From: Candidatus Methanofilum arcanum
GTDB lineage: Archaea > Halobacteriota > Methanomicrobia > Methanomicrobiales > Methanospirillaceae
DNA length: 15,619 nt
Assembly: GCA_031285085.1 (NCBI GenBank)
Contig: JAITWW010000088.1
Location: forward strand, 1-15,619
Direction: 5' to 3'
Shown here one piece after another: positions 6,886-14,500 of the stretch; positions within the stretch are counted from its first letter, which is position 1; every line of letters starts with the position of its first letter. Both the position numbers and the translations under genes were made by a program. The notes below the pieces were generated by a model that did no database searches, had not been told where the DNA came from, and was given only the letters and a program-made list of their open reading frames with translations.

Positions 6886-7821
6886 TTATGAAGTGTACAG
6901 AATAAAGATATAAAGTGCAAACACTGATAGGAGCAAACTAGCTTCCAAACGTGATATTTTTCCTTTTGATAATGGAAGCATAGTTACCAATAACGCTATG
7001 GTAATACCAAAAAGCCATGTCATGTCAGAAAGAAACATTGCATGATCAGAGACCTTTATGGAGCTAATAGCAGTCGTAATTCCCAAAACTCCTGCAATAT
7101 TGAAAAAGTTTGAACCGATTATGTTTCCAACTGAGAGATCTGCCTCTTTTTTGAGAGCGGCGATTAAGGATGTCATCAGCTCTGGCGTACTTGTACCGAC
7201 CGCAACAACGGATACACCAATAACACGCTCGCTGACACCCCACAACAATGCCACTTCGCGAGCCCCGCCAACGAACCATCCTGCGCTGAAATAGAGCCCT
7301 ACAACCGCGAGAGCAATCATAAATACCGCTTGCAACGGTTTCATGGTCGCTGGTAATGTTTCTTTTGAAACATTGTTTTTTCTTGACTTGTAAATAGACC
7401 CGACGGTGTAGGCAACCAATATGGATAAAAGGCAAATTCCTTCATAAAATCCAATCATTCCATTATAGCCAAAAAAGAGCAGCAGAAAAGTAACAAGAAA
7501 CATCATCATGATATCAAAGCCTATTGCTCTATTCCGAATGGGGAGCGGATAGATCAATGCCACAATGGCCAAAATACATCCTATGTTCGCAATGTTTGAG
7601 CCTATAACATTCCCTAAAGCAATATCGTGTGCACCTTCTAAAGCTGCTCCAACGCTGATAAATATTTCAGGGGTGGAGGTAACGTATGCGACTATTGTCA
7701 GACCAACAATAAGTGTGCTTATTTTAAAATGACGTGCAAGTTGAACGCTTCCCGATACTAACCAGTTGCCACATACTACCATTGCAAGAAGTCCCAAAAA
7801 AAGCAAAATATATGGTGACAC
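6886..7821 (-). CDS. CaCA-family calcium/sodium (cation) antiporter, YrbG-like
   Basis: 311 residues, about ten hydrophobic segments, the normal size for prokaryotic YrbG / NCX_Mj-type exchangers. Both alpha repeats are present: TSTPE with E52 followed by GNVIGSNIAN (S75, N79), and GTSTPE with E214 followed by GNIIGSNFFN (S237, N241). The two glutamates and the GSN serines are the ion-binding positions of the family. The first repeat has Val in place of the usual Gly of GTS (V47), and the second repeat has Asn at a position that is Asp in the Methanocaldococcus exchanger, so ion selectivity is uncertain. It likely exports Ca2+ in exchange for Na+ (or H+) at the cytoplasmic membrane. The start is GTG (cac at 7819-7821) without a Shine-Dalgarno. 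Confidence 0.9.
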   Translation of the reverse strand: MSPYILLFLGLLAMVVCGNWLVSGSVQLARHFKISTLIVGLTIVAYVTSTPEIFISVGAALEGAHDIALGNVIGSNIANIGCILAIVALIYPLPIRNRAIGFDIMMMFLVTFLLLFFGYNGMIGFYEGICLLSILVAYTVGSIYKSRKNNVSKETLPATMKPLQAVFMIALAVVGLYFSAGWFVGGAREVALLWGVSERVIGVSVVAVGTSTPELMTSLIAALKKEADLSVGNIIGSNFFNIAGVLGITTAISSIKVSDHAMFLSDMTWLFGITIALLVTMLPLSKGKISRLEASLLLSVFALYIFILYTS

Positions 7822-7844
7822 GCTAAAAAATAATTTAGAGCTTG

Positions 7845-7852
7845 TACTATAA
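7845..7852 (-). promoter_or_regulatory. TATA-box candidate of the antiporter gene
   Basis: The minus strand reads TTATAGTA, centred about 28 nt upstream of the GTG start. With no Shine-Dalgarno, this spacing fits a leaderless transcript beginning near the start codon. Confidence 0.4.
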
Positions 7853-8100
7853 CTTCCTGTTGTTATTTATTTTATCCGCTGTTTTCGAAACGCACTTCAT
7901 TTGTTTGTAAAATTCAGGGTATGAATTGTTTTTGGAACGTGACTATATCGGTATTGTGCTCCTAAGTTGAAGGCATACATGTTCACAATCAGAAAATTTG
8001 TAAAATAGAAGATGATCCTGTCTCTCTTTTTGATAGTACAAATGGAAAACAAAAAAGGATATGTGAAGAATATTGGGCAGTGTTTTTTACAATGTTGTGT
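7853..8100. other. Intergenic stretch between antiporter and hemerythrin genes
   Basis: No gene, strong hairpin or repeat was recognised. A 20-codon frame from 8042 has no ribosome-binding support and was not accepted. Confidence 0.4.
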
Positions 8101-8520
8101 TTAGTTCTGTTCCATTGATAGCACGTGAGAGCTATAAGATGCGACTTTCATGTCTTCGCGTTTTATATGCTTGATCAACCATTCGCCGACATCGACGCTG
8201 AATCTGTCAAGAATTGCAGGAGATGGTCCATCCTGTTTAAACTGGGTTGCCAGATTGGCTACCGTCACTTTGAAGCCATCATGAAGCTGTTTGTGCCTTG
8301 AAAATTCAGGGAACCCGATCTGCTGTTGCAGCGCCTCTTCGTCAGAGAAATGCTGCACGGTATAGTCACATAAAAAGGTGAGGGCGCTTTCTAACTCTTC
8401 TTGACCTTTTCCAACTGCACAAGCGTTCATCAATGTATTAAACTTCTCTATGAGCTCCTTGTGCTGCATATCCATAGTCTCAATTCCAACTTCCAATTCT
8501 TCACTCCAAGTAATAACCAT
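8101..8520 (-). CDS. Bacteriohemerythrin (O2/metal-binding four-helix protein)
   Basis: 139 residues from the ATG at 8520 (MVITWSEELEVGIETMD). The Shine-Dalgarno AAGGAGG (complement of 8531-8537) selects this start over one 13 codons upstream. All seven di-iron ligands are present: H20, H57, E61 (HFSDEE), H76, H80 (HKQLH), H118 and D123 (HIKRED). Such stand-alone cytosolic hemerythrins reversibly bind O2 and may sense, store or deliver O2 or scavenge NO; in an anaerobic methanogen an oxygen-protection role is plausible (inference). A single-gene transcript is likely. It lies in the accessory block between the duplicated mdh ends. Confidence 0.93.
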   Translation of the reverse strand: MVITWSEELEVGIETMDMQHKELIEKFNTLMNACAVGKGQEELESALTFLCDYTVQHFSDEEALQQQIGFPEFSRHKQLHDGFKVTVANLATQFKQDGPSPAILDRFSVDVGEWLIKHIKREDMKVASYSSHVLSMEQN

Positions 8521-8589
8521 TTTTTCAGTGCCTCCTTTATGCTTATTTTGTAATTTCAAATTATTTAAGACTTTACTTTTAATTCAAAT

Positions 8590-8620
8590 TTTCGTGTAAG
8601 CGAGAGTATAACTCACGAAA
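8590..8620. promoter_or_regulatory. Inverted repeat upstream of the hemerythrin gene
   Basis: TTTCGTG (8590-8596) and CACGAAA (8614-8620) form a perfect 7-bp inverted repeat with a 17-bp spacer. The half-site TTCGTG recurs at 8731-8736. It lies about 70-100 bp upstream of the hemerythrin start and could be an operator or a hairpin. A TATA-like TTAAATAA (complement of 8561-8568) lies between it and the gene. Confidence 0.3.
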
Positions 8621-8673
8621 TGTCTTTAATTGTTCCATGAAATTAAAATGGTTTACTTTTTTATTTTTTTATT

Positions 8674-8683
8674 ATTTATTATA
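8674..8683 (+). promoter_or_regulatory. TATA-box candidate for the small ORF at 8734
   Basis: ATTTATTATA sits in a strongly A/T-rich stretch (8651-8684). A start of transcription about 25 nt downstream would leave a short leader carrying AAAAGGAG at 8721-8728. Confidence 0.3.
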
Positions 8684-8733
8684 AGTCCGTTAAACATATT
8701 GCATGTGAAAAATGAACACAAAAAGGAGCATTC

Positions 8734-8889
8734 GTGCGAAATGTGAGTCATCTCATCAATCAGCATGAATTTGTCAGTATTTTCGCAAAGATCATTCACA
8801 GAAACATGGTGTGTTTTTGTCTCTGTTGCATGGGTAAAAACAGTAACAGAGAGATCATGATGATGCTTAAAAAAAAGGAAATTCTATAG
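8734..8889 (+). CDS. Small candidate ORF ending in a captured mdh tail
   Basis: An open frame of 51 codons starts at GTG (MRNVSHLINQHEFVSIFAKI at its N-terminus) and ends with EIMMMLKKKEIL-stop. AAAAGGAG (8721-8728) lies 5 nt before the GTG and a TATA-like box stands further upstream, so the expression signals are better than for a random frame. The last 12 codons are the mdh C-terminus in the mdh frame; the codons before them read the duplicated mdh DNA in another frame because of a 1-bp deletion. I recognise no family. It may be a real small gene formed by fusion, the remains of a gene truncated at the junction, or chance. Confidence 0.25.
   Translation: MRNVSHLINQHEFVSIFAKIIHRNMVCFCLCCMGKNSNREIMMMLKKKEIL
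8822..8889 (+). pseudogene. Truncated, frameshifted copy of the mdh 3' end
   Basis: The DNA aligns with the last 23 codons of mdh (4381-4449). Translation gives SVAWVKTVT, a 1-bp loss (gaggag to gagag), then EIMMMLKKKEIL and TAG, against SIARVKAVTEEIMMLLKEKEVL in mdh. Nine of ten substitutions in the aligned junction are transitions, as expected for drift. The similarity continues past the stop to 8897 within the MBL gene tail (see the repeat entry at 4381). Upstream of 8822 similarity fades. The copy cannot encode a functional enzyme. Confidence 0.8.
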
Positions 8890-9483
8890 TCCCATTGTAA
8901 TATTGTGATATGCTTTATTGATGACAACGCCTCCTTTGTCTCGTGCAGGCGCGCCGTGGCCACAGTAGACCCCATCAATACGGTAATCTTTTAATTTTTC
9001 AATAGATGCAATAAGTGCCTCTCGATTGCCGGTTGGGAGATCATATCTGCCATACTCACCATTGCCAAACACGGTATCTCCACTGATGAGACTATTGGTA
9101 GCAGCCTCATAGAGGCAGATACTTCCAATGGTGTGCCCGGGGGTGTGAATAACCTCAAGGCCATCGATGATATCTCCTTCTTGGATATAACGGGCCGGGG
9201 GAATATGTGGTGCACGCTCTCCATAATGCATTGAAAGACAGACATTCTCATCAGTAAGCCCGAGTGCATCTTCCTCATGAATGAGGACCTCTGCGCCTGT
9301 CATACGCACGGCTTCAGCAAGATATGGCATATGATCAAAGTGTCGATGCGTAATGACGATGTATTTAATGATATTTTTGTGGTGCTCAATTGCCATAGGC
9401 GTTGCACCTGCATCAATAAGCACTCCATTTGCGACATAGGAGTTTGAGTACTGTCCATGTCCAGGGAGAAGTCGAACTGGCAT
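8884..9483 (-). CDS. Metallo-beta-lactamase-fold hydrolase (glyoxalase II-like)
   Basis: 199 residues. The full metal-site set is visible: H46-R-H48-F-D50-H51, H117 in TPGHT, D136 in SGDTVF and H176 in CGHGAP, so a binuclear Zn (or Fe) hydrolase is expected. The compact size and motif spacing match the single-domain MBL proteins annotated as hydroxyacylglutathione-hydrolase-like; the substrate is unknown. There is no signal peptide, so it is probably cytosolic. The chosen ATG at 9483 has no Shine-Dalgarno but a TATA-like box 25 nt upstream. It ends convergently against the mdh remnant, the two stop codons being adjacent (8884-8886 and 8887-8889). It is divergent from thiC. Confidence 0.9.
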   Translation of the reverse strand: MPVRLLPGHGQYSNSYVANGVLIDAGATPMAIEHHKNIIKYIVITHRHFDHMPYLAEAVRMTGAEVLIHEEDALGLTDENVCLSMHYGERAPHIPPARYIQEGDIIDGLEVIHTPGHTIGSICLYEAATNSLISGDTVFGNGEYGRYDLPTGNREALIASIEKLKDYRIDGVYCGHGAPARDKGGVVINKAYHNITMGL

Positions 9484-9503
9484 TCGTACATGTTAAACTG
9501 AAT

Positions 9504-9512
9504 ATCATATAT
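9504..9512 (-). promoter_or_regulatory. TATA-box candidate of the MBL hydrolase gene
   Basis: The minus strand reads ATATATGAT, centred about 25 nt before the ATG at 9483. This suggests a leaderless or very short-leader transcript. Confidence 0.4.
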
Positions 9513-9608
9513 GGTTGACTCTTGCCTGTTTGTTCAGTAAATGTATCTGAGGTTTTTTCTTGCTATCCATGAGAACTGAAACTGAGAACCATGGAGTGGA
9601 TGTTTGTA

Positions 9609-9632
9609 AAAAGGTTCATTTTGGAGCCTTTT
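9609..9632 (+). promoter_or_regulatory. Hairpin in the thiC upstream region
   Basis: AAAAGGTTC (9609-9617) and GAGCCTTTT (9624-9632) form a 9-bp stem with one G-U pair and a 6-nt loop. It lies about 100 bp before the preferred thiC start. It does not match the TPP riboswitch core. It could be a regulatory hairpin or, if translation starts at 9560/9569, part of the coding region. Confidence 0.3.
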
Positions 9633-9683
9633 GCGATGATATGTCTTTTTTAAAGAGAGTATTCCCACTTGAGGAGGACGCTC

Positions 9684-9691
9684 CCTTTATA
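9684..9691 (+). promoter_or_regulatory. TATA-box candidate of thiC
   Basis: TTTATACT, followed by ATTTC, stands about 45 nt before the preferred ATG at 9734. This would give a leader of roughly 20 nt. It supports the internal start over the longer open frame. Confidence 0.35.
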
Positions 9692-9733
9692 CTATTTCAC
9701 ACCCTTATTTCAAGATACAAAGCAATACTTAGT

Positions 9734-10999
9734 ATGGGTACGATAATACGTGAGTGTCAGACTGGACTTCCCTCTTCCCTCCTTGACACGGCGCACGCGG
9801 AGCAGATGACACCGGAACGCCTCGCTGCTCGAATCGCTGCTGGAACTGTCGTTGTGCCACAAAATATCCTTCGAGCAGATAGCTCTCATATTATTCCTCC
9901 TGCTATTGGAGAAGGATGTCGGGTAAAAGTCAATGTCAATATTGGCACATCTGCAAGTAGATGTGACCCAGATCTTGAGTACAAAAAAGCCTGTGCCGCG
10001 ATCGAAAATGGCACAGACGCCATCATGGATCTCTCAACTGCTGGCGATCTCAAAGCAATTCGCGCCTCGATTCGGTCGCTTGATAGTACGCTTGGAACCG
10101 TTCCCATCTATGAAGCAGTAAGAAGAGCAGGAAACATTGCAGATCTTGATGCTGATCTCTTATTCTCAGTGATTCGAGAACATTGCAAAGAAGGCGTGGA
10201 TTTCCTAACTCTGCATTGTGGGGTAAATCTCGAAGTGCTTGAGAGCCTTCGATCCGATCCAAGAACCATGGGAGTTGTCTCAAGAGGAGGTGTCTTTCAC
10301 ACGGCACATATGATAACAAGTGGCCTTGAAAATCCACTTTGGAGTGAGTTTGAGTACCTCCTTGAGATCCTTGCCGAGTACGAGGTCACCTTAAGCCTCG
10401 GAGATGGCATGCGCCCAGGATGTCATGATGATGCAACTCGTCACGCGAAAACCGTTGAGTATCTTAATTTAGGAAGACTTGCAGCACGCTCTCTGAAGGC
10501 TGGAGTGCAACGGATGATCGAAGGTCCTGGTCATATTCCACTCAATCAGATCGGATATAATGTCTCTATGATGAAAGAGCTCAGTCAAAATGCACCACTC
10601 TATCTGCTTGGACCTCTGGTGACTGATATCGGCACAGGCTATGATCATGTCGTTGCTGCGATTGGGGGAGTTATGGCCTGTGCACATGGAGCAGATTTCT
10701 TATGCATGGTCTCCCCATCTGAACATCTGGCACTCCCAGACATCTCTGATATCATTGAAGGGACCCGTGTCTGTGTCCTTGCTGCTCATATTGGAAACCT
10801 CTCCCGAAACCTTGAAGCAGCAAAAGCACGGGAAGTTGAGATGGGAGTTGCACGCAGCACCCTTGATTGGGAACGGCAGTTCTCCTGTGCATTATTTCCA
10901 GAGCTTGCACGCTCCACACACTCACGTGATGATGCTGGTGATACCTGCTCCATGTGTGGAGATCTCTGTGCTATTAAGATGCTCAAGGAGGTATTATAA
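9734..10999 (+). CDS. thiC: Phosphomethylpyrimidine synthase ThiC
   Basis: 421 residues from ATG 9734. A radical SAM enzyme that converts aminoimidazole ribotide to 4-amino-5-hydroxymethyl-2-methylpyrimidine phosphate, the pyrimidine half of thiamine. Motifs include RIAAGTVVVPQN near the N-terminus, NVNIGTS, NGTDAIMDLSTAGD, GDGMRPGCHDD, MIEGPGHIPLNQI and the C-terminal cluster site C405-S-M-C408-G-D-L-C412. This cysteine spacing (CX2CX3C) is one residue shorter than the bacterial CX2CX4C form. The frame is open upstream to a TTG at 9560 (ATG 9569), but those 58 residues do not look like ThiC and a TATA-like box lies inside them. The paralogue BzaF (5-hydroxybenzimidazole synthase, cobamide lower ligand) cannot be excluded by motifs alone. 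Its stop overlaps the next gene (TAATG). Confidence 0.9.
   Translation: MGTIIRECQTGLPSSLLDTAHAEQMTPERLAARIAAGTVVVPQNILRADSSHIIPPAIGEGCRVKVNVNIGTSASRCDPDLEYKKACAAIENGTDAIMDLSTAGDLKAIRASIRSLDSTLGTVPIYEAVRRAGNIADLDADLLFSVIREHCKEGVDFLTLHCGVNLEVLESLRSDPRTMGVVSRGGVFHTAHMITSGLENPLWSEFEYLLEILAEYEVTLSLGDGMRPGCHDDATRHAKTVEYLNLGRLAARSLKAGVQRMIEGPGHIPLNQIGYNVSMMKELSQNAPLYLLGPLVTDIGTGYDHVVAAIGGVMACAHGADFLCMVSPSEHLALPDISDIIEGTRVCVLAAHIGNLSRNLEAAKAREVEMGVARSTLDWERQFSCALFPELARSTHSRDDAGDTCSMCGDLCAIKMLKEVL
10983..10991 (+). promoter_or_regulatory. Shine-Dalgarno within the end of thiC
   Basis: AAGGAGG lies inside the last thiC codons (Lys-Glu-Val), 7 nt before the ATG at 10999. Together with the TAATG overlap it implies translational coupling of the downstream membrane protein to thiC. 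Confidence 0.75.
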
Positions 11000-11451
11000 T
11001 GTCAATAATAATAGCAATAGAAAAGCATATACAAACCTTCAAAACCCTTCCAAAACCTGAGATCTATCTCTCACTTCTTGTTATCATTCTTGCATGGGGA
11101 GGTATTGCTCTTGCAGTCCTGCTTCAATATGCAGGTCTCATATCACATGCCGCTTCTTACCCATGGGGATGTGTTCTTGCCTCATTTGTTATTGCCTATC
11201 TTGCATATATCAAGAAAAGAAAAGACATCGTGACATTATTCACTCCAGTCTATACTATCATTATCTTTTGCGGCCTTGCGATCGAATCTCCCTCCCTTTC
11301 GCTTCAGCTTCTCTTTGCCCTTACCTTGATGGCACTGCTTGTTCGTCTTCACCTCCTCTTTTCAACACAGTCCAAAAAAGAAGAAAAAATACTCAGCCCT
11401 GAAGAAGAAGCAGAACTCGATCACATCTGGGAAGAACGAATGAAACGGTGA
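10999..11451 (+). CDS. Four-helix membrane protein of unknown function, coupled to thiC
   Basis: 150 residues with four hydrophobic segments at about 22-46, 52-70, 77-94 and 97-118, then a strongly charged tail (SKKEEKILSPEEEAELDHIW) likely in the cytosol. There is no signal peptide and no recognised motif. The ATG overlaps the thiC stop (TAATG) and has an ideal Shine-Dalgarno inside thiC, so it is in one operon with thiC. A role linked to thiamine or a precursor is suggested only by this position; it does not resemble the ThiT or YkoE-type transporters that I know. It ends in a T-rich stretch and is probably the last gene of the operon. Confidence 0.75.
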   Translation: MSIIIAIEKHIQTFKTLPKPEIYLSLLVIILAWGGIALAVLLQYAGLISHAASYPWGCVLASFVIAYLAYIKKRKDIVTLFTPVYTIIIFCGLAIESPSLSLQLLFALTLMALLVRLHLLFSTQSKKEEKILSPEEEAELDHIWEERMKR

Positions 11452-11476
11452 TTTTTCCAAATTTCTCCTTTTTTCA
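11452..11476 (+). terminator. T-rich terminator candidate after the thiC operon
   Basis: Directly after the stop codon the coding strand reads atttttcc, then tttctccttttttc. Archaeal RNA polymerase commonly terminates at such T-runs without a hairpin. Confidence 0.45.
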
Positions 11477-11488
11477 ACTCCAAAGCTC

Positions 11489-11496
11489 CTATAAAA
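11489..11496 (+). promoter_or_regulatory. TATA box of the DP2 gene
   Basis: CTATAAAA is centred about 29 nt before the ATG at 11522, and no Shine-Dalgarno precedes that ATG. This is the classical spacing for a leaderless archaeal transcript, so DP2 appears to be expressed independently of the thiC operon. A very similar box (GTATAAAA, also followed by catcc) lies at 15473. Confidence 0.6.
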
Positions 11497-11521
11497 CATC
11501 CCACATCAAAAGAGCGTACCC

Positions 11522-14500
11522 ATGAAGATCTCTTCCAAAATGCAGCAGTACTATGATGATCTCAATGCGGGTCTTGCAAATGCCATTCATATTGCACAAA
11601 AAGCCCGTTCTCGAGGTTTTGATCCAAAGACAGAGATCGAGATCCCAATTGCAAATGATCTTGCGGATCGTGTAGAGGCTCAGGTTGGAATTCCTGGTGT
11701 TGCACAGCGTATTCGCGAACTTGAGAAGGAAATGTCTCGTGAAGAGGCCTCACTTCGCATCGGAGATGACTTTGTTGCTCGGATGTTTGGAGAGAAAAAT
11801 AATGAAGAAGTGGTAGAGCATGCAATTCGAACCGCAATGGGCATTCTTACAGAAGGGGTCGTGTCTGCTCCTGTGGAAGGGATTGCAAATGTCTCGATTG
11901 GAAAAAATGATGATGGCACTGAGTACCTTAAGATCTATTATGCAGGTCCGATTCGAAGTGCAGGAGGAACGGCACAGGCATTATCAGTGCTTGTTGGGGA
12001 TTATGTGCGAAGAGCGCTTGGCCTGAATCGATATATTCCAAGACCTGAAGAGATTGAACGGTACATTGAGGAAATTCGGCAGTATAACTCGATCATGAAT
12101 CTTCAATATCTGCCAACCGAGCGTGAGATGCGGCTTATTATCAATAACTGTCCGGTATGTATTGATGGAGAGCCAACAGAGAAGGAACAGGTCTCTGGGT
12201 ATCGAAACCTGGAACGGGTGGAGACAAATATTGTTCGTGGGGGAATGGCACTCGTCATTGCCGAGGGTCTCGCATTGAAAGCTCCAAAAGTTCTTCGAAA
12301 TGTCCGAAAGATGAAGATGGATGGATGGGACTGGCTAGAAGAGATTATTTCTGCACCTTCAAGTGCAGAGGAGGAGGTTGGCGTTCATCCCAAGGATAAG
12401 TACTTACGAGATCTTATCGGAGGTCGGCCTGTTTTTTCCTATCCCATGAGAAAGGGAGGGTTTCGGCTGATATATGGAAGATCAAGAAATACCGGCCTTG
12501 CCGCGGCCGGGCTTCATCCTGCAACCATGCATATACTTGGCGATTATTTAGCAGTAGGTACGCAGATGAAGATAGAGCGCCCAGGAAAAGCAGCTGGGAT
12601 CTCTCCTGTTGATAGTATTCAAGGGCCAACGGTGCGCCTCATCAATGGGGATGTTCTTCGCATTGATGACGTGACTCAGGCAAAAGAGCTGGCACCGAGT
12701 GTGAGCAAAATTCTAGATGTTGGAGAGTTTTTAATCAGTTATGGGGAGTTTGTTGAGAATAATCATGTATTAGTTCCTTGTGCATACTGTCATGAGTGGT
12801 GGTGGCAGGAAAGTGGATGTGATGTCAGCATCAGGCCGAAAACAGAAGATGAAGCGCTCGAACTCTGTGAGAATGAAGCCTATCTCCATCCTGATTTTAT
12901 GTTGCTCTGGGATGATATCACATCTGAAGAAGTAAGAGAGCTCGCGGAGCTAATTATAGAACATGGGGTTGTTGAGGAAACAAGATTGCTTCTCGGATAT
13001 CATGAGCGAATAAAGGAACTTCTTGAGGCTATTTTGGCTTTACATCAGATTCGTGAGGGAAAGATGGTGATATCTCCATGTATGGTATTTCTTCGATGTC
13101 TAGGTCTGGAGATTGATACAACAACGAACCACCTTATCTTATCTGAACAGTGGAGATCTGATACTATGATCTCCTGCAAGGACACACTCTCTTTGATCAC
13201 GTTTTTATCTGGCTTAAAGCTTCGTTCAAAGGCTGGCATGAGAATTGGAGGAAGAATGGGACGTCCTGGAAAGTCAAAGCCACGTGAGATGAGCCCTGCG
13301 CCGAATGTATTGTTTCCAGTAGGTCAAGGAGGGGGAAATAGGAGGTCATTTCAGAAAGCTTCTGAGTACGCCCATCGAGCAAATATGGATGGAGGGTTCG
13401 CAACGATGAGAATGGGGCATCGACGATGTCCAAGTTGTGGGGAAGTGACCTATAAAAATCTGTGTATCTGTGGGACTCATACAGAGCCGGTTTTGAGCTG
13501 TCCTCGCTGTGGCATTGAATGTACGACGCCCTCTGTCTGCCCTGCATGTAAGGCTCCTGTGGTGTGTAGTAAGGAATATACCATTAATGTAAAGGAGGAG
13601 TTTGGAAAGGCACTTGAGTCAGTTGGAGTTCGAAAGCAGGAGCTTACGATCTTAAAAGGGGTGCAGGGTCTTGTCTCTTTTGAAAAGCCAGTTGAGCTGA
13701 TTGAAAAAGGGATCTTGCGTGCTTTGCATAATTTATGGGTATTTAAGGATGGGACGGTGCGGTTTGATATGATTGACATGCCACTTACGCATTTTCGGCC
13801 TCGTGAGGTGGATGTCTCGGTTGCCCATCTTCAGTCTATTGGATATACACATGATATGCATGGGGTGCCACTTACCGATCCTGAGCAGGTACTTGAGTTA
13901 TTGCCACAGGATATCTTGGTTGCAAAGAGTTGTGCGGCATATCTTATTCGTTGTGCTCAGTTTATGGATCAGTTGCTTTGTTCGGTCTATGGCCTTGAGT
14001 CTTTTTATCATGTCGAGAAGAGTGAAGATCTGGTTGGGCACCTTGTCATTGCACTTGCTCCCCATACAAGTGCTGGAGTGCTCTCTAGAATTGTTGGATT
14101 TTCTCATGCAGATGTAGGGTATGGACACCCATTTTTCCATGCAGCAAAGCGGAGGAACTGCTTTTCAGGAGAGACAAAGATAGAGGTCATCACCCCTGGT
14201 GCAGGTATCTCGCAGGTGAAGATAAAGTCATTTATTTTGGAAAACATTGATCTCTCGGAGCTGTCTGTGGATGATATCGGGACATTTTACGCAGATCCCC
14301 TGCAGCCGATCTATACAACAAGTATTGACACAAGTGGGATGCTCCATCGGCGAAAGATTACCACGCTCTCAATTCATCGGGCACCTTTGAATATGCTGAC
14401 AGTGAAGACACAGAGTGGAAAGATGGTGATGGTCACTCCAGATCATGCGATGCTGGTCTATGATATTTCATATTTGCGAAAGATTCAGGCGAGGGAGCTT

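Noticed and set aside
8042..8104. 20-codon ORF after the hemerythrin gene on the + strand
   Set aside because: It has no ribosome-binding site or recognisable peptide and ends inside the hemerythrin stop region.
9580..9733. TPP riboswitch upstream of thiC (a ctgaga word is present near 9584)
   Set aside because: The other invariant parts of the aptamer (the CCTGATC-like and GCGTAGGGA-like segments) are absent, so a single short word is chance.
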